This document shows positions 17,076 through 25,586 of a stretch of 49,439 bases of DNA, one piece after another (the first letter of the stretch is position 1; every line of letters starts with the position of its first letter). The translations under genes were made by a program, and so were the position numbers. The notes under the pieces are model-generated. The model saw only the letters and a program-made list of their open reading frames with translations, was not told the origin of the DNA and did no database searches. Origin of the DNA: a bacterium (GTDB lineage Bacteria > Vulcanimicrobiota > Xenobia > Xenobiales > Xenobiaceae); contig JAFTAM010000063.1 of NCBI GenBank assembly GCA_017458675.1, positions 1-49,439 on the forward strand, given 5' to 3'.

Positions 17076-17393
17076 CATTCGGGCGAAGGAACTTTCATTT
17101 TACAGGCATAGATTCTTCGCTGCGCTCAGAATGACAGCGGTTACGTTATCATTGACCGTTGCATTTGCCAGCCCAAGCTCTCTTTATTTGTCATCCTGAG
17201 CCCATCGGGCGAAGGGACTTTCATTTTAACAAGCATAGATTCTTCGCTGCGCTCAGAATGACAGCGGTTACGTTATCGTTGACCGCTGCATTTGTCAGCC
17301 CAAACCCTCTTTATTTGTCATCCTGGGCTCATCGGGCGAAGGAACTTTCATTTTAACAAGCATAGATTCTTCGCTCACGCTCAGAATGACAAA
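17076..17393. repeat. Tandem array of the dispersed repeat, 126-bp period
   Basis: The stretch CGGGCGAAGG...TTTCATTTTA...GCATAGATTCTTCGCT...CAGAATGACA recurs starting at 17080, 17206 and 17333, giving a period of 126-127 bp. The intervening sequence (GCGGTTACGTTATC...GACCG...GCATTTG...CAGCCCAA) is duplicated too, so this is a tandem duplication of repeat plus spacer, not independent insertions. Confidence 0.85.
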
Positions 17394-17476
17394 AGCTGAG
17401 CTGCCTGCAGCAAATATTACTGACGGCATTCAGGCAAAGCGCGCTTATCTATTTTTTTACACATATACAACAATTA

Positions 17477-17510
17477 AACGCTTTAATTAAGCGTTAATTT
17501 ATGCTATTAT
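17477..17510 (+). promoter_or_regulatory. Extended -10 promoter with palindrome
   Basis: TGCTATTAT (TG 17502-17503, TATTAT 17505-17510) is an extended -10 element. The -35 region is occupied by a perfect inverted repeat AACGCTT-N5-AAGCGTT (17477-17495). Transcription from about 17517 would give a 95-nt leader before the small ORF. Confidence 0.5.
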
Positions 17511-17611
17511 TTAATTCCTGGGAAGGATATCTGCCTGTTCCGGTGGTCCCTGCCTCTCGGTTTCTCCTTCGGGTCTTTATTGATCCTTCGAAGAAGAAGG
17601 GAGGTGATGCC

Positions 17612-17734
17612 ATGACTGAAGATTTGTTTTACATTTTCTTTTTGTTGTGGAATTTAACCGACGGCTTCAATCCGCCGTATGTTGAATCAATCATCGCTTC
17701 CGCTTATATTCGGTTCTTCGTCCGATATAAGTAA
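17612..17734 (+). CDS. 40-aa small hydrophobic protein, candidate type I toxin
   Basis: MTEDLFYIFFLLWNLTDGFN and 20 more residues, ending FVRYK. A near-perfect SD (GGGAGGTGAT) lies right before the ATG, one of the strongest in the window. A short hydrophobic stretch (FYIFFLLW) is followed by a polar, then aromatic/basic end. The last codons overlap a hairpin (CTTATAT..CGG/CCG..ATATAAG, 17703-17731) and another hairpin lies just downstream. An extended -10 promoter and a long leader with CCTTC/GAAGG pairing near the SD precede it. Small hydrophobic ORF, structured leader and antisense-facing terminator together resemble type I toxin loci. No known toxin family is recognised. Confidence 0.5.
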   Translation: MTEDLFYIFFLLWNLTDGFNPPYVESIIASAYIRFFVRYK

Positions 17735-17777
17735 AAACCAAGAGACACCCACTCGGGCCCAAACTTGTGGATGTCTC
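17733..17777 (-). terminator. Terminator hairpin facing the small ORF
   Basis: GAGACA-C-CCAC (17742-17752) pairs with GTGG-A-TGTCTC (17767-17777). On the minus strand it is followed by TTGGTTTTTA, so it would end an RNA transcribed antisense to the 3' end of the small ORF. On the plus strand there is no T-run. Confidence 0.5.
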
Positions 17778-17992
17778 AAAATAGCAGTATAAAGACCCTT
17801 TAGGGGATTTATATTTAGAGGCAGCTGCCATTTGGAAATCGGCAGACGTCCTTCCCTTTCTCTTATTGTAATGCTTTAGCAACCCCCGCGCAAGAGCTGC
17901 GCCGCATTTTGTTCGCCTGCAGAGCAATTATTCTGTACGTTTCAGACAGCCGGCGCGGCGATACCTGCGAACCTGCCAAAAGAGCTGGCATA

Positions 17993-18126
17993 CAGATTCT
18001 TCGCTGCGCTCAGAATGACAGAGGGTAAATTATCCTGAGCCACCTCATTTGTCATCCTGAGTCCAACGGGCGAAGGATCTTTCATTTTAACAAGTATAGA
18101 TTCTTCGCTTTCGCTCTCAATGGCAG
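17993..18126. repeat. Dispersed palindromic repeat, half plus full unit
   Basis: A half unit CAGATTCTTCGCTGCGCTCA at 17993 is followed by a full unit 18051-18126 (GTCATCCTGAGTCCAACGGG ... ATAGATTCTTCGCTTTCGCT). Confidence 0.8.
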
Positions 18127-18193
18127 CTGTTATGCCATTTTTAACCGTTAAGCAGGCATAATACAGAATATCGGCAAACTCATGCTAAAATAA

Positions 18194-18228
18194 GCGGCTG
18201 ACACAGTTAATATTCGACTGTCAGCCGC
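18194..18228 (+). other. Strong hairpin upstream of the 569-aa gene
   Basis: GCGGCTGACACAGT (18194-18207) pairs with ACTGTCAGCCGC (18217-18228) with one small bulge. It lies about 30 bp before the start of the next gene, with no T-run, so it is more likely a leader element than a terminator. Confidence 0.45.
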
Positions 18229-18258
18229 ATCAAGGCTAGTGAATGGAAAAGGTGAATC

Positions 18259-19968
18259 ATGCGGGACAACTACGTCAGCCTATCAGATTTTATTAAAAAA
18301 GTGGACGAGTATGCCGACAAGATGGACAAGGAGCAGCTCTCCGTCTTTATTCGTCAACTGGCCCGTTCGCTGCCCCCAGAATCAAGAGAGCGCTGCCTTA
18401 ATTCCATGAAGTCGGCGCTGCGGCGTAAAAAGAAAGAATCAGAACTTAATATTTCACAGCTTTTGCAGCAGCTTCAACGCGTTAATGACGGTTCTCTGTT
18501 CCTGATCAGCGAATGGAATGAAGAATTCAGGTACTATGAAGAAGAACTTGAATTTACTTTTGAAGATCCCGACGGCATCGCCGAACTGGTACAGAAGGCT
18601 ATGAAAACGCTCCACGGCTGCTTGCTCCAAGAAGAATGGCGGGAAGCCTGGCCGCTGGCAAAAAAGCTGAGCGAGCTTTCCGTTACCGTAAAGGGCGACT
18701 ACAGCGAATACAGCGACAGTAATTTTTCAATAAATGAATTAGGCTATTATGAGCTCCTTGCCGACGTCCCGAATACCATGATTCGATTTTATACAGATGC
18801 GCTGATTATCGCCTGGCACGCTCTGCAAGGCGAAGAGCGCTGCAAAGAGCTGTTCAAACTTTTCTCTATATGCGAAGAAGTCATTACATTTGAGCTGGTA
18901 TTAGGTTCTTCTCCCCGAGCGTTTCCGGATTTATCAGATTTTTTGAGAGAATGGATTTCGTTTCTGGGAGCAAAAACGGAAAACTGTAACATTTCCAACA
19001 AATTATTTGAAGAAGCTATACTGATGTGCGAAGATAAGGCGCTCCGGCTTTCAACGGCAAAACGCTACGCAAATGAGCGTCCCAACTTATATGAACGTCT
19101 GCTGAGAGAAAATCCCGACGGTCTGACTTCAGCGCAAATGCTTGCGCTGGGACAGGAAGCTTTGACAGAAATAAAAAGCAATTCAGAGACGCGAAGAAAC
19201 ATCGCTCTTCTGACCGCAGGCAGCGCGCTGCGTTCAGTAGATTTTAACGAGGCGGAGCGCTGCTGGCTGGAAGCGTTTCGCTCTGTTCCGGATACAGCCA
19301 ACTATCTGCGTTTATGCGTTGAAAGCCGCGATTTTTCTAAATACCGCAGCGAAACCGCGGCAATATTCGAACAGCTTTGCAGCGGAACTCAAGATCACAG
19401 CATAATTAAAAAAATTGATCAGTGCGCCATAATCTTCTTCCAAAGAGATTTTAACCTGGCGCTTAACAAAATAATGCGTGAGCAGAAGGACTCAGGCTGG
19501 CCATTATTCTTGGAGGACGCGGTGTTATTGCTGTTTCTCATGTTTCTGTACAACGGAGAAACTCTCGAGCCAGGCTTAAATTATATTTGCCGCCTTGTCG
19601 TTTCAAAGCTCAGTTTCAGCGCTGAAAAATACGCGGAGGGACTGCTGCAGACAGCCGACAAATCTGACGTCCCATGCTTTTGGAACATCTTCCGCCGCTG
19701 GAGACTCCAAGAGCCGGTCGCCGAAGACTTCTGCAAAGCTTTATTGCCAAAGCTGGAATCCTTGATCGAGCGCCGCATAAACGGCATTATGTCAAACAAT
19801 CTGCGCAGGCAATATGAGGAATGCGCCGCCCTTATAGCCGCCGCAGGCGAAATTAAGGTATCGTGGGGAGAGCCGCAAGCTAAACAGACTGAATTGCAGA
19901 GCTATTATGTCAAATACCGCCGCCGCTCGGCTTTTCATCGTGAACTGATAAAATACGGAATGAAATAG
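18259..19968 (+). CDS. Hypothetical 569-aa helical-repeat protein
   Basis: Cytoplasmic-looking, no signal peptide or membrane segment. AAAGGTGAA sits just before the ATG. Composition is strongly helical with Leu/Glu/Ala/Arg pairs of helices throughout. Passages such as RRNIALLTAGSALRSVDFNEAERCWLEAFRSVPD read like TPR-type helix pairs, as do repeated 'ALxLxxEAL' segments. Charged N-terminal helices (KKVDEYADKMDKEQLSVF) and a C-terminal helix YYVKYRRRSAFHRELIKYG resemble the ends of large SWIM-associated helical proteins, but no zinc-binding CxC...CxH motif is present. I do not recognise the family. G+C is slightly lower than in the housekeeping block. Confidence 0.65.
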   Translation: MRDNYVSLSDFIKKVDEYADKMDKEQLSVFIRQLARSLPPESRERCLNSMKSALRRKKKESELNISQLLQQLQRVNDGSLFLISEWNEEFRYYEEELEFTFEDPDGIAELVQKAMKTLHGCLLQEEWREAWPLAKKLSELSVTVKGDYSEYSDSNFSINELGYYELLADVPNTMIRFYTDALIIAWHALQGEERCKELFKLFSICEEVITFELVLGSSPRAFPDLSDFLREWISFLGAKTENCNISNKLFEEAILMCEDKALRLSTAKRYANERPNLYERLLRENPDGLTSAQMLALGQEALTEIKSNSETRRNIALLTAGSALRSVDFNEAERCWLEAFRSVPDTANYLRLCVESRDFSKYRSETAAIFEQLCSGTQDHSIIKKIDQCAIIFFQRDFNLALNKIMREQKDSGWPLFLEDAVLLLFLMFLYNGETLEPGLNYICRLVVSKLSFSAEKYAEGLLQTADKSDVPCFWNIFRRWRLQEPVAEDFCKALLPKLESLIERRINGIMSNNLRRQYEECAALIAAAGEIKVSWGEPQAKQTELQSYYVKYRRRSAFHRELIKYGMK

Positions 19969-19990
19969 TTCTCTCAATGACAGCGGTTAT

Positions 19991-20065
19991 ATCATCTTGA
20001 GTCGCCTCGGGTAAAGGATCTTTCAAATTAACAAGTATAGATTCTTCGCCGCGCTCAGAATGACA
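19991..20065. repeat. Dispersed palindromic repeat
   Basis: Full, moderately diverged unit: ATCATCTTGAGTCGCCTCGG ... AAAGGATCTTT ... ATAGATTCTTCGCCGCGCTC. A further degenerate fragment (GTCATCCTGATCCC / GCCATCCTAAGCCCCTCGGG) lies at about 20137-20183. Confidence 0.75.
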
Positions 20066-20230
20066 ATGAGGAAACGCACTGTGGTAGTCGTCCTGCAGCC
20101 TCGGAACGTATTGCCTTTATTTCGGCTCACACTCTCTGTCATCCTGATCCCTCTTTGCTTGCCATCCTAAGCCCCTCGGGCGCATAAGCTTAACCCAAAC
20201 AAGCTGCCGCTTCAAAGCGGCAAAACGTCT

Positions 20231-21265
20231 TCACTTCATCTCCCGGACATGCGTTTCGATAAAAGCGATCTCCACGCCGCTGAGTCCGTACTTATCCCAG
20301 AGCTGCCTGTCTATTTCAGAAACCGGCTTTTTCCAGTCTATATCGGAACCGGCGCTGAAATCCTCAAGAGGGACGTCGCGCCAGACCGAGCGGGGGTTAT
20401 GCTGAGTAACCTTGTTGACGCCCAAAAGGGCCCGGGCGAATTTACTTTTCAGATATCTGAGCAGAGCCTCGGCCTCTTCCCGGCTGTCGAAAGGACCGAA
20501 ACTTATAAAGGTGTCGACCGCGCCGGTCAGAGGAGCGCAGAGCGCCGGAGCGCTCAGGGGCTCGCCGAAAGCGCCGGCCCCGTTGGCCTCGGGGAGAACA
20601 ACCTTGTATTTGTCTATATAGGCGTTGTCGGCTACATAATCGCGGCGGATATACTTAAAAATTCTCCTGCCGTTTTGCCGCCCGGCTATTTTCAAATAGA
20701 CGGCTCCGTCCTCCGGCGCCTTCTCGCTGAAAACCTCCGGCAAAGCGGCAAAGATATTGGAAACGAGCATATTGCCGCTGCCCTTGCCTACTCTCTCGGA
20801 AGCGTAGGGGAAATCCTCATAAAACTTATGAGAAAAGCGGTACAGACCTCGGGGAGAAACTAAAGAGGCCAGGCTCTGCGAAGGACCCGCCGGTTTTACT
20901 TTGCGCAGAACGGAATTGAGTTCCGCAAAAGCGGTAAAGACGCCTACCGGTTTATACAGCGCAGCCTCATTTCTGTAGGTGACGGCCACTCCGCCTTTGA
21001 TGTCGGTTCCAGGAAAGACACAAGCCGAGTCCGGCTCATAAAATACCACCTTAAAATGCTCATCCTCCAGCCTTTGGCGATTCCATTCTCCGGAGGTCTG
21101 TCCGGCTCTGAAGAGAAAGCGCGCCGGCGTTATCAGCAGAGCCGCCTCAGCCGCAGCGTAGGCAGTTTCCATAAACTTATCGTAAATCGGGCTGGGCCTG
21201 TCGCCGTCATTGGCTGTATCGTCCTGGTAAGGAGGGTTGCCTATACAGAAAGAAAACATCTTCAT
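20231..21265 (-). CDS. Eco57I-like N6-adenine methylase half (NPPY protein), copy A
   Basis: 344 aa. The catalytic motif IV NPPYQ occurs at residues 10-14, right after the start, so the protein lacks the N-terminal motif I (SAM-binding) part of an adenine methyltransferase. Then LLITPARFLFRAG, FEPDSACVFPGTDIKGGVAVTYR-type strands and a C-terminal region (DIDWKKPVSEIDRQLWDKYGLS) follow. It matches the Eco57I RM methylase domain proteins common in gut bacteria that start at this point. AGGAGGAG lies about 17 nt upstream, farther than usual. Paralog of the gene at 24506-25531. Whether it methylates DNA alone is unknown. Confidence 0.75.
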   Translation of the reverse strand: MKMFSFCIGNPPYQDDTANDGDRPSPIYDKFMETAYAAAEAALLITPARFLFRAGQTSGEWNRQRLEDEHFKVVFYEPDSACVFPGTDIKGGVAVTYRNEAALYKPVGVFTAFAELNSVLRKVKPAGPSQSLASLVSPRGLYRFSHKFYEDFPYASERVGKGSGNMLVSNIFAALPEVFSEKAPEDGAVYLKIAGRQNGRRIFKYIRRDYVADNAYIDKYKVVLPEANGAGAFGEPLSAPALCAPLTGAVDTFISFGPFDSREEAEALLRYLKSKFARALLGVNKVTQHNPRSVWRDVPLEDFSAGSDIDWKKPVSEIDRQLWDKYGLSGVEIAFIETHVREMK

Positions 21266-21609
21266 AGCCGCTTTTATGCCGTCTCCTCCTGCCGTTTCAA
21301 TGCGGTATTTTTTTATTTAAATGGGGCGGGTTCCTCCGCCCGGTTAACAGAGAAACGATCTCAGCGGCTCCGTATGCCTCCCGCGGCTATTCCCGCAGCA
21401 GTGTGAAAAAAATCCGAACTATTGTCTTAAAAGGACAAAGGCTTTAAAATGTTTATTGATATAATGCAGAGAAATACGCTGAATGCAGGCGAAGCAGACT
21501 GCCGGCAAGGCGGGCGCAGCCTTAGCTGCTCCTTAAATCTGTCGGAGAAAGACCGCTTTGAAGCAGAAGCATAATAAGCAGTTTGCGCTGGCTCGGGAGA
21601 CGCCGCTTA
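21266..21609. other. Divergent intergenic region, methylase A / histidine kinase
   Basis: No gene seen. It contains a GGGCGG-N6-CCGCCC hairpin near 21326-21343, a TTGTC-N7-GACAA inverted repeat (21422-21438) and a TATAAT-like -10 near 21459 that may serve the kinase gene. Confidence 0.4.
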
Positions 21610-24267
21610 ATGAATAAAAACAAAACAAATAATAATATGGCCAGAATTACCGTTATCGGAAGTCTGATAATTGCGATCATACTGATATTGGGAACCGTCT
21701 GGATGGGGCGGAACGCCAACAAATCTTCGGAACAGGCCGTTCACACGGTCAGCCTGCTGTATCTGGACGAGCTGGCCGGACGCCGCGAACAGGTAGTAGA
21801 GAACAATCTGCAGGGAAATATAAATAACATAAACACGTCCATCAGCCTGATGGAAAGCGGCGATCTCAAAAGCATTGCGAGCCTGCAGGCCTATCAGAGG
21901 CGCATCAAGCAGCTCTATAAACTGGAGAAATTCGCTTTTGTAGACACAAACGGCCTCATCTACACTTCGCTGGGCACGTTCAATAATATTGATGAATACA
22001 GCTTTGACTATAAGACTATTAAAAAGCCCGAAGTATCGGTTCTTAACTTAAAAAGCGCAAATAAAAAAGTCATTATCGCCATACCGACAGATATCGGATT
22101 TAAGGATACGAAGCTCTGCGTTTGCTTCATGGAAATCGACATGGCCGTCATGCTGGCCGACTTTTCCATGGAGATGCAGAAAAATGACGCTACTTTCTGC
22201 AATATCTATACTAAAGAAGGCATCGCACTGAGCGATACCATTCTCGGCGGCCTTTCCAAGGAAGACAATCTTCTTATCGCCATGAAAAACGCAGATATGT
22301 ATAAGGGCTACAGCTACGACTGTTTTCTGCGCGACTTCCAGCGCGGCCGTCGGGGCCAGGTATCCTTCACCTATAACGGCATCCGCGAAACTTTAAGCTA
22401 CGTGCCGGTGAAGGGGACCAACTGGATGCTCACTTATCTGATTCGCGAAAGCGTCATAAGTGAAAAGATCGCCTTTATTTCCCAGGCTATCCTCCGCAAA
22501 AGCATACTTCTCTCAACTTTGACGGTCATAGTCATGATAATCATGTTCTTCTTTATTACCGTCCAGGCCAAAAAGAATTCTGCCTTGCTTCTGGAACGGG
22601 AAACTGCTCAGGCCGAAGCTAAGGGCAAGCAGGAGGAGCTGGAGCGGCGCATCGCCCTGCAGGCGCAGCTGGAAAAGCAGAGTCAGCTTCTGAGCGAAGC
22701 CCTGACTATTGCGGAGCAGGCCAATAAGGCTAAAACTGCTTTCCTCTCCAATATGAGCCACGAAATCCGCACGCCCATGAACGCCATCATCGGCCTGGAC
22801 AGTATCGCCCTCAACGATCCCGGCACGCCGAACAAAACCAAGGATTACCTGGAAAAGATCGGCACGTCGGCCAATCATCTGCTGAATTTAATTAACGATA
22901 TTCTGGATATGTCCCGCATTGAATCGGGCCGCATGACGCTGAAAAACGAAGAATTCTCCTTCCCCAAGCTGCTTGAAGCCGTTAATACCATTTTCAGCGG
23001 CCAGTGTCAGGACAAGGGGCTCGATTACCAGTGCCACATCAACGGCGAAATTGACGACTATTATATCGGCGACAATATGAAGCTCCGCCAGGTGCTGATC
23101 AATATTCTGGGCAACGCCGTAAAATTTACTCCCAAAGGCGGTAAGGTTGAACTTCAGGCGGAACGCACGGCCCGCTATAAAGGCAAGACGACGCTGACCT
23201 TTAAAATTTCCGATACCGGCATTGGCATGAGCGAGGAGTTTATCCCCCGTTTATTCGACTCATTTTCCCAGGAAGACGCTTCCGCCACCAATAAATACGG
23301 CAGCTCGGGTCTGGGCATGGCCATCACCAAAAATATTGTGGAAATGATGAACGGAGAAATCCGCGTCAAAAGCAGCAAGGGCAAAGGCACCGTCTTTACC
23401 GTAACGGTTACGCTGAGCGACTCCGACCGCAAAGCAGGCTGCGCAGACGACGAAATTCGCCCCGGCGATATGACGGTGCTGATCGTAGACGACGATCCCG
23501 TAGCCCGCGAGCATGCTAAGCTGATACTGGAAAAAGCGGGAATTGCCTCCGAGCTTGCCGCCTCCGGTCAGGAAGCCGTCGAAATGGTCAAAATGCGGCA
23601 GGCGCGCATGGCCCCTTACAATTTAATCCTGGTAGATTGGAAGATGCCGGGGATGGACGGTCTGGAAACTACCCGTCAGATTCGTTCAATCGTCGGCGGC
23701 GACTCCGCCATTATCATACTGACCGCCTACCGCTGGGACGACATTCTCGAAAAGGCCATAGAAGCGGGCGTAGACAGCTTTATTTCCAAGCCTCTCTTTG
23801 CCGCCGCCGTCCTTGAAGAATTCAAGTCGGCCATTAAAAAGAAGGATGTCAGCGCCAATAAACATACCGACAAGGCCGACCTGAATGGCCGCAGGGTTCT
23901 TCTGGCCGAAGACGTCGAGATCAACGCCGAAATAATGACCGTACTCCTGCAGGCCCGCGGGGTCGAAGCCGATCTCGCCGCCAACGGCAAAATTGCCGTC
24001 GATAAGTTCCTCGAGCATGAGCCCGGCTATTACAGCGCCATCCTCATGGACATGCGTATGCCGGAAATGGACGGTCTGGAGGCCTCCAATATCATTCGGT
24101 CCTCCGGCCGGGACGACGCCGAAACCGTCCCGATAATCGCCTTAACCGCCAACGCCTTCGACGAAGACGTACAGCGCAGCATGCAGGCAGGACTTAACGC
24201 CCACCTCACCAAACCCATCCAGCAGGACATTCTCTATGAAACCCTGGAGAATTTGATTAAGGCGTAA
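21610..24267 (+). CDS. Hybrid sensor histidine kinase with two receiver domains
   Basis: 885 aa starting at MNKNKTNNN, with GGGAG about 11 nt upstream; another in-frame ATG lies 27 nt earlier. TM1 is at about 13-32, followed by an extracytoplasmic sensor region of 265 residues with Cache-like character, TM2 at about 298-319 and a coiled coil. The HisKA domain has the phospho-acceptor His384 in FLSNMSHEIRTPMN. HATPase_c carries N (INILGNAVKF), G1 (DTGIGM) and G2 (GSSGLGMA) boxes. Two REC domains follow, with acceptors Asp676 (LVDWKMPGMDG) and Asp814 (LMDMRMPEMDG). No separate output regulator or Hpt is nearby, so its target is unknown. Flanked by the two methylase paralogs. Confidence 0.92.
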   Translation: MNKNKTNNNMARITVIGSLIIAIILILGTVWMGRNANKSSEQAVHTVSLLYLDELAGRREQVVENNLQGNINNINTSISLMESGDLKSIASLQAYQRRIKQLYKLEKFAFVDTNGLIYTSLGTFNNIDEYSFDYKTIKKPEVSVLNLKSANKKVIIAIPTDIGFKDTKLCVCFMEIDMAVMLADFSMEMQKNDATFCNIYTKEGIALSDTILGGLSKEDNLLIAMKNADMYKGYSYDCFLRDFQRGRRGQVSFTYNGIRETLSYVPVKGTNWMLTYLIRESVISEKIAFISQAILRKSILLSTLTVIVMIIMFFFITVQAKKNSALLLERETAQAEAKGKQEELERRIALQAQLEKQSQLLSEALTIAEQANKAKTAFLSNMSHEIRTPMNAIIGLDSIALNDPGTPNKTKDYLEKIGTSANHLLNLINDILDMSRIESGRMTLKNEEFSFPKLLEAVNTIFSGQCQDKGLDYQCHINGEIDDYYIGDNMKLRQVLINILGNAVKFTPKGGKVELQAERTARYKGKTTLTFKISDTGIGMSEEFIPRLFDSFSQEDASATNKYGSSGLGMAITKNIVEMMNGEIRVKSSKGKGTVFTVTVTLSDSDRKAGCADDEIRPGDMTVLIVDDDPVAREHAKLILEKAGIASELAASGQEAVEMVKMRQARMAPYNLILVDWKMPGMDGLETTRQIRSIVGGDSAIIILTAYRWDDILEKAIEAGVDSFISKPLFAAAVLEEFKSAIKKKDVSANKHTDKADLNGRRVLLAEDVEINAEIMTVLLQARGVEADLAANGKIAVDKFLEHEPGYYSAILMDMRMPEMDGLEASNIIRSSGRDDAETVPIIALTANAFDEDVQRSMQAGLNAHLTKPIQQDILYETLENLIKA

Positions 24268-24279
24268 ATAAGCCGCTGC

Positions 24280-24498
24280 TCATTCCGAGCGCGGCGAAAA
24301 ATCTATCGAATAAAGATCCTTCGCTGGAGGCTCAGGATGACAATTTAATCGACGCTGGAGAACATGCAAATCCTGTCATTCTGAGCGCAGCGAAGAATCT
24401 ATAGAATAAAGATCCTTCGCCGGAGGCTCAGGATGACAATTAAAACGGCGCTGGAGAACATGAAAATCCTGTCATTCCGAGTGCAGCGAAGAATCTAT
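24280..24498. repeat. Tandem array of the dispersed repeat, about 95-bp period
   Basis: Units 24280-24342, 24375-24438 and a half unit 24470-24498 run in the same orientation (TCATTCCGAGCGCGGCGAAA / GTCATTCTGAGCGCAGCGAA / GTCATTCCGAGTGCAGCGAA). The spacers are also duplicated (CGCTGGAGAACATG), so this arose by tandem duplication. Confidence 0.85.
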
Positions 24499-24505
24499 GA
24501 TCGTT

Positions 24506-25531
24506 TCATTCCATCGCCCTCACGCGGTCTTCGATAAAGGCGATCTCCTCCGCGCTCAGCCCATACTTTGCATAGAGCTGCCTGTCAATTTCCGCCGTCG
24601 GAAGATCCCAGCAGATATCGGAATCAGGGCGGAAATTCTGGCGGGGCACACAGCGCCATACCGCCTTTTTGTTGTCCTGAGTGACCTTGAGAACGCCCAG
24701 CATGGTTCTGGCAAACTTGCCGAGCAGATACTTAACCAGGGCCCGGGCCTCATATTCCGTCTGAAAAGCGCCCAGGCTTATAAAAGTCTGAGTATGGCCC
24801 ATGCCGGGAGGGGCGGCAGACGGACGCGGAAGCGCCTCGCCGAAGCGGCCCCGGCCGCTCGATTTGGGGAAAAGCACCTTATATAAGTCTAAATTGGCGT
24901 GAGCGGCGATATATTCTCTCCTGATCCACATACCGCGCCGACGGCCGCTTTTCCGGCCCATAATCTGCACATAGCTGCCGCCGTCCTCCGGCCTTTCCTC
25001 AAAGAATACCAGACCCGACAGCTTGTCAAAAATGTTGGTGGTGAGATCGAAAGCATGCCCCCGGCTCAGGAGTCCTTTTATTCGCGGATTTTCCTCATGC
25101 ATTAAAGGCGTAAAGGCGTAGCTTTCGGGAGCAAAGACCCAATCGGCCAGCGATCCTTCCGAGAGCCCGGCGGCCTTGGCGGCTATGGAGTTTAAGATCG
25201 GATCGGGCGTAAAAATATTCAAGGGCCCGAAGCTTCTGCGCTCGTCGCGGCAGGAAATAACCAGACCGCCCTTTATATCGGCGCCGGGAAAAACGCTTCC
25301 GCTTTCGGCCTCATAATGCAGTACCGTAAAATGCTCATCGGCGAGCATTTTTTCATTCCAGGACCGGGGAGTTTTTCCGGCGCCGAACAGAAAGCGCGCC
25401 GGATGAATCAGCGCCGCCCTGGCGCTGACGGCGTAGGCAGAATCCATAAAGCGGTTATAAACAGGCGTATCCGAGGTGCGCTCCGTCTCTTCCTGATAGG
25501 GCGGATTGCCTATCGCCCAGTCAAACTCCAC
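24506..25531 (-). CDS. Eco57I-like N6-adenine methylase half (NPPY protein), copy B
   Basis: 341 aa with a GTG start; AGGAGGG lies 8 nt upstream, so the start is well supported. NPPYQ is at residues 9-13, and as in copy A the SAM-binding motif I half is absent. ALIHPARFLFGAGKTPRSWN, VFPGADIKGGLVISCRD and the C-terminal TAEIDRQLYAKYGLSAEEIAFIEDRVR are shared with copy A. The two are clear paralogs in the same orientation, 3.2 kb apart. It lies 55 bp downstream of a AAA-ATPase gene on the same strand, so the two may be one transcript. The target DNA sequence and need for a partner are unknown. Confidence 0.78.
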   Translation of the reverse strand: MEFDWAIGNPPYQEETERTSDTPVYNRFMDSAYAVSARAALIHPARFLFGAGKTPRSWNEKMLADEHFTVLHYEAESGSVFPGADIKGGLVISCRDERRSFGPLNIFTPDPILNSIAAKAAGLSEGSLADWVFAPESYAFTPLMHEENPRIKGLLSRGHAFDLTTNIFDKLSGLVFFEERPEDGGSYVQIMGRKSGRRRGMWIRREYIAAHANLDLYKVLFPKSSGRGRFGEALPRPSAAPPGMGHTQTFISLGAFQTEYEARALVKYLLGKFARTMLGVLKVTQDNKKAVWRCVPRQNFRPDSDICWDLPTAEIDRQLYAKYGLSAEEIAFIEDRVRAME

Positions 25532-25586
25532 AGGTCAACCCTCCTCGCTCCCCGCCCGGCCGCTCCGGGCACAGCCTCTGCTCCGC

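Noticed and set aside
17017..17356. Short open frames reading RFFAALRMT and the like
   Set aside because: Translations of the dispersed palindromic repeat, a known source of false genes.
17080..17393. CRISPR-like array
   Set aside because: Units are long, palindromic, only three, with duplicated spacers and no cas genes.
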